A DNA stretch of 64,000 nt from NCBI GenBank assembly GCA_963844235.1, contig CAWJNF010000005.1, positions 1 to 64,000 of the forward strand, in the 5' to 3' direction. Both the position numbers and the translations under genes were made by a program. How positions within the stretch are numbered: position 1 is the stretch's first letter; each line of letters begins with the position of its first letter. Positions 7,887-19,171 of this stretch are shown here, piece by piece. This stretch comes from CAWJNF01 sp963844235 (GTDB taxonomy: Bacteria > Actinomycetota > Thermoleophilia > Gaiellales > Gaiellaceae). The notes beneath the pieces were generated by a model. The model was not told the origin of the DNA. It was given only the letters and a program-made list of their open reading frames with translations, and searched no databases.

Positions 7887-8624
7887 CTACGTCTGCGCGA
7901 CGCAGGTGTCGAGCCAGCGCTCGAAGAGAAGCCGGCCGCTCTGGCGGATGGTGTCGGCCTGCTCTTCCATCTCTCCGATCAGCTCTGGGAGGGACCCTTG
8001 CCCGAGCACGCGGTCGGCGTACGCCTCGTACTCGGGGACGGCAGCCCACTCGCGCGCCATGGCCGCCGAGACCTCGAGGTGGAACTGGACCCCGTACGCG
8101 CTGGCGCCGAAGCGGAAGGCCTGGTTGGGATAGGCCTCCGAGGAGGCGAGACGGACAGCGCCGTCGGGGAGGTCGAACGTGTCGCCGTGCCATTGGAGCG
8201 AGAGGAGATCCGTCGGGAGCCCGGCGAAGACCGGGTCCGCGCGTGCCTCGTCGGTCAGCGTCACGGGCATGACGCCGACCTCCGGCTCCTGGCCCGCGTA
8301 GACACGCGCGCCGAGGCTCGCGGCAAGCAGCTGGACGCCGAGGCAGGCCCCCCAGAAGGGCGCTCCGGCTCGCACCGCCTCTCCGATCGTCTGCTTCTCG
8401 GCGGCGAGCCACGGCAGCTCGGACTCGTCGTTCACGCTCATCGGCCCTCCCATGGCGACGATCGCGTCGAAGCGGCGCCAATCCGGGAGCGGCTCGCCCT
8501 CGTCGAGCTCGACACGTCGAAGCGTCACTCCGCGCTCGTCGAGCACGTCCTCGTAGACGCCGGGCGGCTCGCAGGCGATGTGCTGGAGAACGAGGACGTC
8601 CACTTCGCCGCGAGGGTACGTCAC
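7887..8624 (-). CDS. Class I glutamine amidotransferase-like protein
   Basis: The 245-residue stand-alone domain has the nucleophile motif GACLGVQ, the histidine in GVQFHLE and a glutamate shortly after, the triad of class I amidotransferases. DAIVAMGGPMSV is typical of the GMP-synthase-like subgroup. No synthetase domain is attached and no partner is obvious, so ammonia transfer, peptidase or gamma-glutamyl hydrolysis are all possible. It starts at GTG 8624, which overlaps the TGA of the kinase gene upstream (GTGA), so the two are probably translated together. The TAG stop falls in a degenerate repeat unit. Confidence 0.75.
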   Translation of the reverse strand: MTYPRGEVDVLVLQHIACEPPGVYEDVLDERGVTLRRVELDEGEPLPDWRRFDAIVAMGGPMSVNDESELPWLAAEKQTIGEAVRAGAPFWGACLGVQLLAASLGARVYAGQEPEVGVMPVTLTDEARADPVFAGLPTDLLSLQWHGDTFDLPDGAVRLASSEAYPNQAFRFGASAYGVQFHLEVSAAMAREWAAVPEYEAYADRVLGQGSLPELIGEMEEQADTIRQSGRLLFERWLDTCVAQT

Positions 8625-9553
8625 CGCTGCGGAACACGCAGGCGGATGGCGCCCGGCACCACGTCGAACCGGGCCGGTGTCGTTCCCGGCTGCTCGCCGT
8701 CCAGCTCGACGGGAAGCGGCGTTGCCGCGTCGACGCGTACGGCCGTGCCGCGCAGCAGCTCGAGCTTCGGGTGCGGCAGATGCGTGCCGCGATACGTCTT
8801 CGGCAGGTTGAGCGCGAGATCGGTGCGGGTGATGTCGCCGATCACGAGGACGTCGAACAGGCCGTCGTCGGGTCTGGCCTGTGGCGTCATCCTCATGCCG
8901 CCGGCGAGGTAGCGGCAGTTGGCCACGAGCACGTCGTAGAACAGGCCGCTTCGACGCTCACCGTCGACCTCGAGCTCCATCTCGCTCGGCTTCCAGCGCG
9001 CGAAGACGGCCAGCGTGGCCCAGAGGAAGGACACTTTGCCGCCCATTGCCTTGGAGGTCGAGTTGGCGCGCTGGGCGACCGCGCCGCTCATGCCCGCGCT
9101 GGCCACGTTCGCGAACCAGGCCTGTCCGGGCGATCCGTCCCAGCTCCGGTAGGCGACGTGTCCGGCGTCGATCGTCCGCGTCGAGCCGTCGGCGACGACC
9201 GAGACGGCGTCCGCGAGCCGAGTCGGGATGCTGAACGTGCGGACGAAGTCCGTGCCGGTCCCCCTCGGAAGGACTGCAAGCTCGGGCGGCTCGGAGCCCT
9301 GCTCGCGGAGCTGCAGGAGGCCGTTGACGACCTCGTTGACCGTCCCGTCCCCGCCGACGGCGACCACGAGCTCGGCTCCGTCGCCGGCGGCCCGCTCGAC
9401 GAGCGCCGGGATCTGGCCCTGCCGCTCCGAGAACAGCGTCTCGCCGACGAGCCCGGCCTCGGCCGCGAGACGTGCGATCTCGGGCCACCGTCGCCCGGTC
9501 GACCCATTCGCGGAGGCCGGATTGACGACGAACGCGACGCGCGGTCCGCTCAG
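8621..9553 (-). CDS. Diacylglycerol kinase / lipid kinase (DagK-YegS family), probable CTG start
   Basis: The kinase catalytic domain is clear: VGGDGTVNEVVNGL, then LPRGTGTDFVRT and the C-terminal beta-sandwich. The product would phosphorylate diacylglycerol or a related lipid at the membrane. The first ATG/GTG/TTG in frame is at 9367, inside the nucleotide-binding core. The open frame upstream encodes FVVNPASANGSTGRRW, the family N-terminal motif, and contains no normal start. A CTG at 9553 overlaps the stop of the phosphorylase gene as CTGA. This mimics the ATGA and GTGA overlaps used elsewhere here and gives 310 residues, a normal family length. The start is inferred. Confidence 0.75.
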   Translation of the reverse strand: MSGPRVAFVVNPASANGSTGRRWPEIARLAAEAGLVGETLFSERQGQIPALVERAAGDGAELVVAVGGDGTVNEVVNGLLQLREQGSEPPELAVLPRGTGTDFVRTFSIPTRLADAVSVVADGSTRTIDAGHVAYRSWDGSPGQAWFANVASAGMSGAVAQRANSTSKAMGGKVSFLWATLAVFARWKPSEMELEVDGERRSGLFYDVLVANCRYLAGGMRMTPQARPDDGLFDVLVIGDITRTDLALNLPKTYRGTHLPHPKLELLRGTAVRVDAATPLPVELDGEQPGTTPARFDVVPGAIRLRVPQR

Positions 9554-10266
9554 TGCCGTTCCGACGTGATCGCGACCAGGGCCAGCTCCGTCATGTCGTT
9601 GACCGCGCGGCGCATTTCATCGTCCGTGATGCGCACGAACTCGCCCTCGATGTAGATGTCGCTCACGGTCAACAGGCAGCCGGCGTCGATCTTCCGTAGG
9701 GCGCCGAGCGTGAAGAGCACGGCAGCCTCCATCTCGACGGCGAGGATGCCCCGCTCCGACCACCGCTTCGCCCGGTTGTCGTCGGGATCGTAGAAGACGT
9801 TGCTCGAGACGACGGGGCCGACTCGGGGCTTCACGCCCAGCTCCTTGGCTGCATGCACGGCGCCGTGGACGAGCTCCCAGGTGGCGGTCGGGGCGTGCGG
9901 CTCGCCGCCCGTGTAGTGGAGGGCGGTCGGGTCGGCCGGCGTCGCCGAGATCGCGATGATCAAGTCGCCGAGCGAGAGATCCGGCTGGAGGCCGCCGCAG
10001 GTGCCTACCCGGACGATCCGCTTGACGCCGAGCTGGACGAGCTCCTCGATCGTGATCGCCGCCGACGGGCAGCCCATTCCGCTCGCCTGGACCGAGACGC
10101 GGTTGCCGCGGTAGGTGCCCGTGTACCCGAGCATGCCCCGCTCGGCGTTCACCTGTCGTACGTCCTCCATGAACGTCTCGGCGATGTACTTCGCCCGCAG
10201 CGGGTCGCCCGGGAGGAGGCAGCCCTCCGCGTAGTCGCCCGGCTCGGCGCGCAGGTGGATCGGCAT
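9550..10266 (-). CDS. deoD: Purine nucleoside phosphorylase, DeoD type
   Basis: The 238-residue protein splits nucleosides with phosphate to the base and ribose-1-phosphate. It follows the DeoD pattern along its length: LPGDPLRAKYIAETF, RGMLGYTGTYRG, SGMGCPSA, RVGTCGG and VEMEAAVLFTLG. The late TVSD motif keeps the aspartate that contacts the purine. TAACCT (10279-10274) lies seven bases before ATG 10266, so the message is probably leaderless. The gene overlaps the lipid kinase downstream by four bases. A uridine or other nucleoside preference cannot be excluded. Confidence 0.85.
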   Translation of the reverse strand: MPIHLRAEPGDYAEGCLLPGDPLRAKYIAETFMEDVRQVNAERGMLGYTGTYRGNRVSVQASGMGCPSAAITIEELVQLGVKRIVRVGTCGGLQPDLSLGDLIIAISATPADPTALHYTGGEPHAPTATWELVHGAVHAAKELGVKPRVGPVVSSNVFYDPDDNRAKRWSERGILAVEMEAAVLFTLGALRKIDAGCLLTVSDIYIEGEFVRITDDEMRRAVNDMTELALVAITSERH

Positions 10267-10347
10267 GCGCTCGAGGTTACTCGACCGGCTGTTGCCAGGC
10301 TAGACCGGCTGGTGCCAGGCCCAGCCGTCCGTACGATGTGGATCGCC

Positions 10348-11130
10348 ATGCGAGTCGTCGAGCGCCCCGATCTGCAGTGGATTCTCCGCTACTGCGACGA
10401 GGACCCCATCGAGCGGGTGTTCCTGGAGGACATCGCCCGACGTGGGCTCGGGCGCTTCGCGGGAGTCGTCGAGGACGGCGGGCTGACGGCTCTGTGCCAC
10501 GTCGGCGCCAACCTCGTACCGTCTGGACGCGGTGTCGCCGCCCTGGCGAAGCTCGCGAGCCGTGGCGAGCCTCGGATGATGGTCGGGGAGGAAGGCGCGG
10601 TCACGGAGCTGTGGGAGGCCATCCGGCGCAAGATGCGACTCCCGCTCGAGGACCGACCGGGCCAGCCGGTGTACGTGCTCGACCGTCCGCCCGTTCGTGC
10701 CGGGACGGGTCTGAGGCCCGCCAGGCTCGACGATCTCGACCTGCTCGTTCCCGCCTGTGCCGCGGCCTACCTCGAGGAGGTCGGCATCGATGCCTACGCT
10801 CGCGATCCGGACCTCTTCCGCTGGCGGACACGGAGCCAGATCGAGCTCGGACGCAGCTGGCTCTGGCTCGAGGACGGCGCGATCCGCTTCAAGGCGGAGG
10901 CCTCGGCCTGGACGCCCAACGCCGTCCAGCTCCAGCAGGTCTGGGTCGATCCCGGGTTACGCGGCCGTGGGTACGCGCGCGAGGCGATGGCCGATCTGTG
11001 CGCGCTGCTCCTGGAGCAGGGGCCGGCGGTGTGCCTCTTCGCCCGCTCGGACAACCTCCCGGCGCTGCGGCTCTACGAAGCGGTCGGCATGCTCCGCACG
11101 ATCACCTACCGTTCGCTGATCTTCTCGTAG
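10348..11130 (+). CDS. GNAT-family N-acetyltransferase with N-terminal extension
   Basis: The 260-residue protein has its acetyl-CoA site near the C-terminus: VQLQQVWVDPGLRGRGYAREAM is the R-G-x-G-[YA] pyrophosphate loop, followed by FARSDNLPALRLYEAVGM. The first 110 residues form another domain like those of DUF4081-type acetyltransferases. The acceptor is unknown. ATG 10348 follows TACGAT (10332-10337); an ATG at 10336 is in frame but overlaps the box. Its stop TAG opens a palindrome, and the gene overlaps the ATPase gene by 25 bp tail to tail. Confidence 0.8.
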   Translation: MRVVERPDLQWILRYCDEDPIERVFLEDIARRGLGRFAGVVEDGGLTALCHVGANLVPSGRGVAALAKLASRGEPRMMVGEEGAVTELWEAIRRKMRLPLEDRPGQPVYVLDRPPVRAGTGLRPARLDDLDLLVPACAAAYLEEVGIDAYARDPDLFRWRTRSQIELGRSWLWLEDGAIRFKAEASAWTPNAVQLQQVWVDPGLRGRGYAREAMADLCALLLEQGPAVCLFARSDNLPALRLYEAVGMLRTITYRSLIFS

Positions 11131-13493
11131 GGGCCGGTGCCTGACCGGCTCGCTCCGCCCGGGCGCATGCCCGGACGGATACCGGTGAGCGTCAGCACAG
11201 CGGCCGCGAGGCCAACGCCGAGCGCGATCAGGCCGATCTCCGCGGCGTCGGGCACGGCGAGCTCGAAGAGCTCCCGCAACGGCGCGACCGCGAAGGACAA
11301 GGCGTAGACGGCGGCGAGGACCAGGCACATGAGGCCGACCCAACCCGCCCGCCGGCGGTCGGTCGCCTCGAGCGCGAAGATGACGTAGAGGGAGGCCAGG
11401 ACGTAGACGCTTAGCGCGACGGTGCGGGAGGCGAGCACGTCGCGGTCGAGCACCTCGTGGGCAAGCGTGTAGCACGTGCCAACTCCGGTAGCGATGGCAA
11501 AGGCCGCCGGTAGCGCAAAGCGAAGCGTGTCCCGTAGGAAGCCGGTCATCTGCCAGGGGCCCGAGCTCGCGGCGAGCGCGAGGAAGAACGGCGGCACGCC
11601 GGTGACGAAGAACGACGCGAAGCTGAGCTGCCGCGGGAGGAACGGGTATGGGAGCGGCGAGAGGCCGAGCGTCAGCACGACCAGCGCCCCGAAGACGCAT
11701 TTCGTCGCATAGATCTTGGAGACCCGCTGCATGTTGCGAAGGATCTGGCGGCCCTCGGCGACGAGGCGCGGGACCGCGTCGAAGCTGCCCCGGACGAGGA
11801 CGAGGTCGGCGACGGTGCGGGCCATCTGAGAACCGCCGCCTTGCGCGATCGCGACGCGTGAGGCCTTGAGCGCCGGCACGTCGTTGACGCCGTCGCCCAC
11901 CATCGCGACGTACCGTCCCGCGTCTCGCAGCACCTCGACCACGCGACGCTTGCCTTCCGGCGCGATGCGCCCCACGACGATCGCCTGCTCGATGGCCCGC
12001 AGCAGCTCGTCCGGCTCGGCCGGCAGCTCGCGTCCGTCGAGCGCCCGACCGGCGGGCAGGCCGACGTCGCGCGCGATCGCCGCGACGGTCGCCGGGTCGT
12101 CGCCGGAGAGGACGAGGAGGACGAGGCCCTCGTCGCGCAGGTAGCCGACGGTCTCGCGCGCCTGTGGACGCAGCTCCTCGGCAAGGACGGCGAGCCCGAG
12201 CGCAAGCGGGCGCGGGGGCGGGCCCGACGCGGGGTCGAGGCTGCCGATCGGCGCCATGGTGACGCCCAGCGCGACGACACGCCGCCCCTGCTCCGCTTCG
12301 GCGCGCGCTCGCGGTGCGAGGTCGCCCAGCTCGAACAGGTCGGGAGCGCCGAGCACGTACGTGCGCGTTCCGAGCTCGGCCGCGCTCCAGCGCCACCGGC
12401 TCGAGAACGGCACGGTGGCGACGGCGTGCTCTGCCGGCGCCGGGTACGCAGTCGCGATCGCCTCGAGCGTCGCGTTTCGGGCCGGGAACGCGGCCGCGAA
12501 GCCGCTCAGTGCCGGCTCGAGCTCGTCCTCATCGACGCCCGGCGCCCGGACGAGCTCGGCGACGCGCAGCCGCGGCTCGGTGAGCGTGCCGGTCTTGTCG
12601 AAGCAGACGATCGCGGCGGATGCGAGCGACTCGATCGCGTTGAGCTGCTGCGTAAGCGCCCCGTGCCGAGAGAGCTTGAGGGCGCCGGAAAGGTAGACGA
12701 TGCTCGCGAGCAGGATCAGCCCCTCTGGGACGAGGTTGATCACCGCGGCGACGACGGCGGGGAGGGCGTCGTCGAAAGGCGTGTCGCGCAGCCAGAGCGT
12801 CAGGGAGAGGGCGACGCAGAGCGGGATGCCGAGCACGATCAGCAACAGGATCAGCCGGTTGAGCCCGCGCTGGAACGGCGACGGCGGGTGCCGAAACGCG
12901 CGCGCCTCGCCGGCGAGCCGCTCGGCGTAGCTCTCGTCGCCGACGGCGGTTGCGACGTAGGCGCCGGCACCCTCGACTGCAAACGAGCCGGAGAGGAGGC
13001 TGTCTCCCACCCCGCGTGCCACCGGCGCAGACTCGCCGGTCAGGATCGACTCGTCGATCTCCAGGGCACGTGCCGACACCACGTCGCCGTCGGCGACGAC
13101 CTGGTCGCCCGGCTCGAGCAGGATCCGGTCGCCGACGACCACCGCCTCCACTCCGAGGAGTCGCGGTTGGCCCGACCGCAGCACCCGCGCACGAGGCGCG
13201 ACGAGCGCGGCGAGCCGCTCGAGCGCGAGCTTCGCCCGTATCTCCTGCACGGAACCGATCGCAGCGTTCGCGACCACGATCCCGAGAAAGATCGCATCGG
13301 CCAGCTCGCCGAGCGCCACCGTCACGACGCCGACGACGCCGAGGACGGTGTTCGGGAGCGTGAAGACGTTGTGACGGACGATGCTCGCGTACGAGCGGCT
13401 CGCCGCCGGCCGTCTCCTGGGCCCGCGCTCGCGCAGGCGCCGCGCTGCCTCCTGCTCCGTGAGGCCGTTGTCGTCGGTGGTCGCGGTCTGCAT
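11106..13493 (-). CDS. Cation-transporting P-type ATPase, CtpE-like
   Basis: The 795-residue protein has all core P-type motifs: TGES in the actuator domain, the phosphorylated aspartate in CFDKTGTLTE (about residue 299) and GDGVNDVPALK at the hinge. The membrane motif VINLVPEGLILLAS resembles the calcium-type pumps related to mycobacterial CtpE rather than heavy-metal pumps, and there is no CPC motif or N-terminal metal domain. It probably moves calcium or a similar cation. ATG 13493 was chosen as the first start before the conserved LTEQEAARRLRERG helix. It diverges from tilS by 110 bp. Confidence 0.85.
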   Translation of the reverse strand: MQTATTDDNGLTEQEAARRLRERGPRRRPAASRSYASIVRHNVFTLPNTVLGVVGVVTVALGELADAIFLGIVVANAAIGSVQEIRAKLALERLAALVAPRARVLRSGQPRLLGVEAVVVGDRILLEPGDQVVADGDVVSARALEIDESILTGESAPVARGVGDSLLSGSFAVEGAGAYVATAVGDESYAERLAGEARAFRHPPSPFQRGLNRLILLLIVLGIPLCVALSLTLWLRDTPFDDALPAVVAAVINLVPEGLILLASIVYLSGALKLSRHGALTQQLNAIESLASAAIVCFDKTGTLTEPRLRVAELVRAPGVDEDELEPALSGFAAAFPARNATLEAIATAYPAPAEHAVATVPFSSRWRWSAAELGTRTYVLGAPDLFELGDLAPRARAEAEQGRRVVALGVTMAPIGSLDPASGPPPRPLALGLAVLAEELRPQARETVGYLRDEGLVLLVLSGDDPATVAAIARDVGLPAGRALDGRELPAEPDELLRAIEQAIVVGRIAPEGKRRVVEVLRDAGRYVAMVGDGVNDVPALKASRVAIAQGGGSQMARTVADLVLVRGSFDAVPRLVAEGRQILRNMQRVSKIYATKCVFGALVVLTLGLSPLPYPFLPRQLSFASFFVTGVPPFFLALAASSGPWQMTGFLRDTLRFALPAAFAIATGVGTCYTLAHEVLDRDVLASRTVALSVYVLASLYVIFALEATDRRRAGWVGLMCLVLAAVYALSFAVAPLRELFELAVPDAAEIGLIALGVGLAAAVLTLTGIRPGMRPGGASRSGTGPYEKISER

Positions 13494-13603
13494 GTCGAAC
13501 GGCGGGTGGGCGGACGGGCCGGTCGAACCGGCCGCCCGCCTTACAGGATTCAGCACCGAGCCGCTCCGCGGCTGCCGGCACCAGGCGGTCGTACAATCGG
13601 TTC

Positions 13604-14614
13604 GTGGAGCCCGCCGCGATTCGCTCCCGCGTCGAGGAGCACGTTCGCCGCCTCGACCTCATCCCCCCGGGTGGCGACGTTGCCTGCCTCGTCTCGGGCG
13701 GTCCCGACTCGACGTGCTTGTGGCACGTGCTCACGCAACTCGGGTACGGGACCTCCGCCGTCCACGTCGACCACCACCGGCGCGGCGAGGAGTCGGAGGA
13801 GGACGCCCGCTTCTGCCGGGACGTCCTCGGGGCGGAGGTTGTGGACGCGCCGGGCGTGGGCCTCGGCGAGGCCGAGCTTCGCGACCTCCGCTACGCCGTC
13901 GCCGCCGACCGCCGGCGCGCTACGGGCCATACCGCATCCGACCAGGTGGAGACCGTCCTCTTCCGGCTCGTCTCGAGCGGGCGCCCGGCCGGCATCCACG
14001 CGCGACGGGACGACGGCGTCGTCCGGCCCCTGCTCTGCCTCTGGCGCGAGGAGACCGAAGCCTACTGCCGCGCGGAGGGTCTGCCCTACCGGGTGGACTC
14101 CACCAACGCGGACACGAAGCGGGGCCTGATCCGCAACGAGATCCTGCCGCTCCTGCGCCGGTTGCACCCTGCCGCCGAGCGCAACCTTCTGCTCGCGCTG
14201 GAGGAGCCGGATCGCCTGGCGAGGCCGCTCGAGCGGGCACTGACCGAGCTCATTGCGTCACGCGAGGGGTCGAAGCGGCTGGACCTCGGCAGCGGCCGGG
14301 TGGCGGTCCGCGAATACGAGCACGTCTGGCTCGAACGAGCCCCGGTGCGTCTCGACCGCGCTGTCGTATGGGGGGCCTGGGCGATCGAACCACGGCGGGC
14401 TGGCCTGATCGTGCGGGGCTGGCGTTCCGGCGACCGGCTCGCTGGGCGCCGGAAATTGAAGGTGCAAGATCTCTTCGTCGATGCGAAGATCCCGAAGTCG
14501 GAGAGGGAGGCGTGGCCGCTCGTCGTGCGCGGAGACGACGTGGTGGTCGTGCCGGGAGTCGCCGCCGCCCCGGGCTACGAGGAGGCGGTCGTCGCAACGA
14601 GGAGCGGGGGATGA
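13604..14614 (+). CDS. tilS: tRNA(Ile) lysidine synthase
   Basis: TilS modifies the anticodon cytidine of tRNA-Ile with lysine and ATP, so that the tRNA reads AUA. The PP-loop SGGPDST is at about residue 31, followed by HVDHHRRG and GHTASDQVETVLFRL. A small C-terminal domain (about 215-336) is present. GTG 13604 lies exactly six bases after TACAAT (13592-13597), so this probably starts the leaderless transcript of tilS-hpt. It overlaps hpt by four bases (ATGA). tilS-hpt-ftsH is a widely conserved order. Confidence 0.95.
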   Translation: MEPAAIRSRVEEHVRRLDLIPPGGDVACLVSGGPDSTCLWHVLTQLGYGTSAVHVDHHRRGEESEEDARFCRDVLGAEVVDAPGVGLGEAELRDLRYAVAADRRRATGHTASDQVETVLFRLVSSGRPAGIHARRDDGVVRPLLCLWREETEAYCRAEGLPYRVDSTNADTKRGLIRNEILPLLRRLHPAAERNLLLALEEPDRLARPLERALTELIASREGSKRLDLGSGRVAVREYEHVWLERAPVRLDRAVVWGAWAIEPRRAGLIVRGWRSGDRLAGRRKLKVQDLFVDAKIPKSEREAWPLVVRGDDVVVVPGVAAAPGYEEAVVATRSGG

Positions 14615-15183
14615 TGAAGCAGCGTATGCTCGAGAGCGCGGTCGAGGAGGTGCTCATCGACGAGCAGGCACTCGCGCAGCGGGTGGCCGACCTCGGGACG
14701 GAGATCTCCGAGGACTACCGTGGCAAGGATCTCCTCGTAGTCGGCGTCCTCAAGGGCGCCGTCTTCTTCATCGCTGACCTCATGCGGTCGATAGACATAC
14801 CGTGCGAGGTCGACTTCATGGCCATCTCGAGCTACGGCTCGGCCACCGACTCGTCTGGCGTCGTGCGCATCCTGAAGGACCTCGACCTCTCGATCGAAGA
14901 ACGCAACGTCCTCGTTGTCGAGGACATCATCGACTCGGGGCTGACCGTCTCCTACCTTGTCAGGGCGCTGAAGGCGCGCTCGCCAGCCTCGGTCGAGGTG
15001 TGCGCGCTCCTCACCAAGCCCGCGCGACGGCGCATCGAGGTGCCCTGCAGGTATGTGGGTTTCGAGATCCCGCCGCGCTTCGTGATCGGCTACGGGCTCG
15101 ACTTCGCCGAGCGCTATCGAAACCTGCCGTACGTGGGCGTGCTCCGCGACGAGCTGGCTGCCCAGGTGGAGGAGAGCTACTAG
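14611..15183 (+). CDS. hpt: Hypoxanthine phosphoribosyltransferase
   Basis: The 190-residue enzyme salvages hypoxanthine or guanine with PRPP. The PRPP-binding motif VLVVEDIIDSGLT is intact, as is VVGVLKGAVFFIADL, and FVIGYGLDFAERYRNLPYVGVL forms the C-terminal purine pocket. The ATG at 14611 overlaps the tilS stop, so translation is probably coupled. ATG 14614 and ATG 14626 are alternatives that differ only in a non-conserved N-terminus. Confidence 0.95.
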   Translation: MMKQRMLESAVEEVLIDEQALAQRVADLGTEISEDYRGKDLLVVGVLKGAVFFIADLMRSIDIPCEVDFMAISSYGSATDSSGVVRILKDLDLSIEERNVLVVEDIIDSGLTVSYLVRALKARSPASVEVCALLTKPARRRIEVPCRYVGFEIPPRFVIGYGLDFAERYRNLPYVGVLRDELAAQVEESY

Positions 15184-15262
15184 GAGCCGCAGAGCGGCTG
15201 CATGTCGGCAATAGAAGGGGAGGCTGCTACGCTTCGACCACCGGTGAAGGCCGGGTTTTCCC

Positions 15263-17221
<1,959 letters not shown>

Positions 17222-17272
17222 GGCCGAGAGCTCTGTTGTAACGAATCCTCCCGCCGGCGAGACTAAGCCGTC

Positions 17273-17929
17273 ATGGGTGTGGTCTCCGTCAACGTCGGGC
17301 TCCCGCGAGAGATCGCGTGGCGCGGGAAGCCCGTCCTCACCTCGATCTTCAAGCAGCCGGTGGCCGGCGGCGTGCCCGTCCGGCGCCTGAACGTCGACGG
17401 CGATCGGCAGTCGGACCCGTCGGTGCACGGAGGCCTCGACAAGGCCGTGTACGCCTATCCCGCCGAGCACTACCCGTTCTGGGAGACGGCGCTCGGAAAG
17501 GAGCTTCCCTGGGCCAGCTTCGGCGAGAACCTGACCGTCCGGGGCCTGCCACTCGAGGACAGGATCTTCATCGGCGATCGCATCCGCGCTGGCACCGCCG
17601 AGCTCGTCGTCACCCAGCCCAGGCTCCCCTGCTTCAAGCTCGGGATCCGGTTCGGCGATCCGGCCATGGTCAAGCGCTTCTTGGAGGCAGGGCGTACGGG
17701 CTACTACCTCCGGGTCGTGGAGGAGGGCGAGGTGCAAGCCGGCGACGAAGCCGTGCTCGTCGATCGCGATGCCGCCGCAGTGGCCGTCTCGGAGATCACC
17801 CGGATCTACGCGGGCGGTCGCGACGACGTCGAGGGAGCGCGCGCGATCCTCAGCGCCCGCGCCCTTCCGGCCGACTGGCGAGCGTGGCTCGAGCGTCTGC
17901 TCGAGCGGTTGGGCGCCGAGGTCGGCTAA
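17273..17929 (+). CDS. MOSC domain protein, YiiM type
   Basis: The 218-residue protein matches the YiiM branch of MOSC domains: GDRQSDPSVHGGLDKAVYAYP, then FGENLTVRGL, and the conserved cysteine in QPRLPCFKLG. MOSC proteins bind a molybdenum cofactor or deliver sulfur from it. YiiM-like proteins are linked to resistance to hydroxylated purine analogues. The gene stands alone between ftsH and folP. Confidence 0.9.
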   Translation: MGVVSVNVGLPREIAWRGKPVLTSIFKQPVAGGVPVRRLNVDGDRQSDPSVHGGLDKAVYAYPAEHYPFWETALGKELPWASFGENLTVRGLPLEDRIFIGDRIRAGTAELVVTQPRLPCFKLGIRFGDPAMVKRFLEAGRTGYYLRVVEEGEVQAGDEAVLVDRDAAAVAVSEITRIYAGGRDDVEGARAILSARALPADWRAWLERLLERLGAEVG

Positions 17930-17956
17930 CCCGCGGGCACCTTAGAATCGGCTCAG

Positions 17957-18802
17957 ATGGCGGGATCCGTGGAGGAGCTCCTGGCGCGGCCGAGCGTGAT
18001 GGGTGTCGTGAACGTGACACCCGACTCGTTCTCCGACGGCGGCCTGTTCCTCGATGCCGCCCTCGCCGTGGAGCGGGTCGAGGAGATGGTCCGGGAAGGA
18101 GTCCGAATCGTCGACGTCGGGGGGGAGTCGACCCGGCCGGGATCGCTGGGGATTACGGTCGACGAGGAGCTTCGCCGCATCCTCCCGGTGCTCGAGGGCG
18201 TACGGACGGCCGGTATCGGCGTGCCGCTCTCGGTCGACACGTCGAAGGCCGACGTGGCCCGGCGCGCGCTCGAGCTGGGCGCCGTGATGGTGAACGACGT
18301 CACCGCTCTCCGCGGGGACGCCGAACTCGCCGGCGTCGTCGCGGACCACGGAGCGCTCCTCTGCCTGATGCACATGCTCGGCGAGCCTCGGACGATGCAG
18401 CAGAGCCCGCGCTACGACGACGTCGTCTCGGAGGTGGCGGCGTTTCTCGAACAGCGATTGACGTTCGCCGTTCAGGCAGGCGTGCCGGAGGAGCGTGTCT
18501 GCCTCGACCCGGGCATCGGCTTCGGCAAGACGACCCGGCACAACATCGAGCTCCTGCTCGGTCTGCGCACGATCGCGGCGCTCGGCCGTCCGGTCCTGGT
18601 TGGCGTGTCCCGCAAGCGCTTCCTTGCCAAGATCACCGGTGACGACGTCGGCATCGTAGGGCCGCTCTCTGCGTCGGTGGCGGTCGCGGTGCTCGCCTAC
18701 GAGCGCGGCGCCTGGATCATCAGGGCGCACGACGTCCGCGAGCACGTCGAGGCGCTCGACGCCGCCCACGCCTTCGAGGAGATTGTCAACGGATGGAAGT
18801 AG
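17957..18802 (+). CDS. folP: Dihydropteroate synthase
   Basis: This enzyme joins 4-aminobenzoate to the pterin diphosphate in folate synthesis and is the sulfonamide target. The motifs GVVNVTPDSFSDGG, GGESTRPGS and CLDPGIGFGKT are present in a 281-residue TIM barrel. ATG 17957 lies eight bases after TAGAAT (17943-17948). The 3' end overlaps folB by ten bases. folK is not adjacent: it lies almost 6 kb downstream, after an inserted gene cluster. Confidence 0.95.
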   Translation: MAGSVEELLARPSVMGVVNVTPDSFSDGGLFLDAALAVERVEEMVREGVRIVDVGGESTRPGSLGITVDEELRRILPVLEGVRTAGIGVPLSVDTSKADVARRALELGAVMVNDVTALRGDAELAGVVADHGALLCLMHMLGEPRTMQQSPRYDDVVSEVAAFLEQRLTFAVQAGVPEERVCLDPGIGFGKTTRHNIELLLGLRTIAALGRPVLVGVSRKRFLAKITGDDVGIVGPLSASVAVAVLAYERGAWIIRAHDVREHVEALDAAHAFEEIVNGWK

Positions 18803-19152
18803 ACATCGAGATTCAGGGGCTCGAGATCTACGGCTACCACGGCGCGCTGCCGCACGAGCAGGAGCAGGGACAACCGTTTCTGTACGACCTCACGCTGGTG
18901 GTCCACGACGCCGGCGTCCGCTCCGACAAGCTCCAGGACACGGTCGACTACACGCAGGTCGTCGCTTGCGTCCGCGAGGTCTCGACCGAGACGCGCTACA
19001 ACCTGATCGAGGCGCTCGCGGCCGCCATCGCCGACGCGCTGCTCGCGAGCTTCGACGTCTCCCGGGTTCGCGTCCGCGTGCGCAAGCCGCAGGTCGAGCT
19101 GGACCATCCGGTCGAGTTCACGGCGGCGACCGTCGAGCGCACTCGGCGCTGA
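18793..19152 (+). CDS. folB: Dihydroneopterin aldolase
   Basis: The 119-residue protein cleaves dihydroneopterin to the hydroxymethyl pterin used by FolK. It begins IEIQGLEIYGYHGALPHEQ, with the GYHG and glutamate residues of the family, and has VDYTQVV and NLIEALAAAIAD. It overlaps folP. The gene ends just before inverted-repeat element E2, which would act as a terminator between it and the convergent lipoyl-NeuD gene. Confidence 0.9.
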   Translation: MEVDIEIQGLEIYGYHGALPHEQEQGQPFLYDLTLVVHDAGVRSDKLQDTVDYTQVVACVREVSTETRYNLIEALAAAIADALLASFDVSRVRVRVRKPQVELDHPVEFTAATVERTRR

Positions 19153-19171
19153 CGCCACGTCGAGCCGAGGC

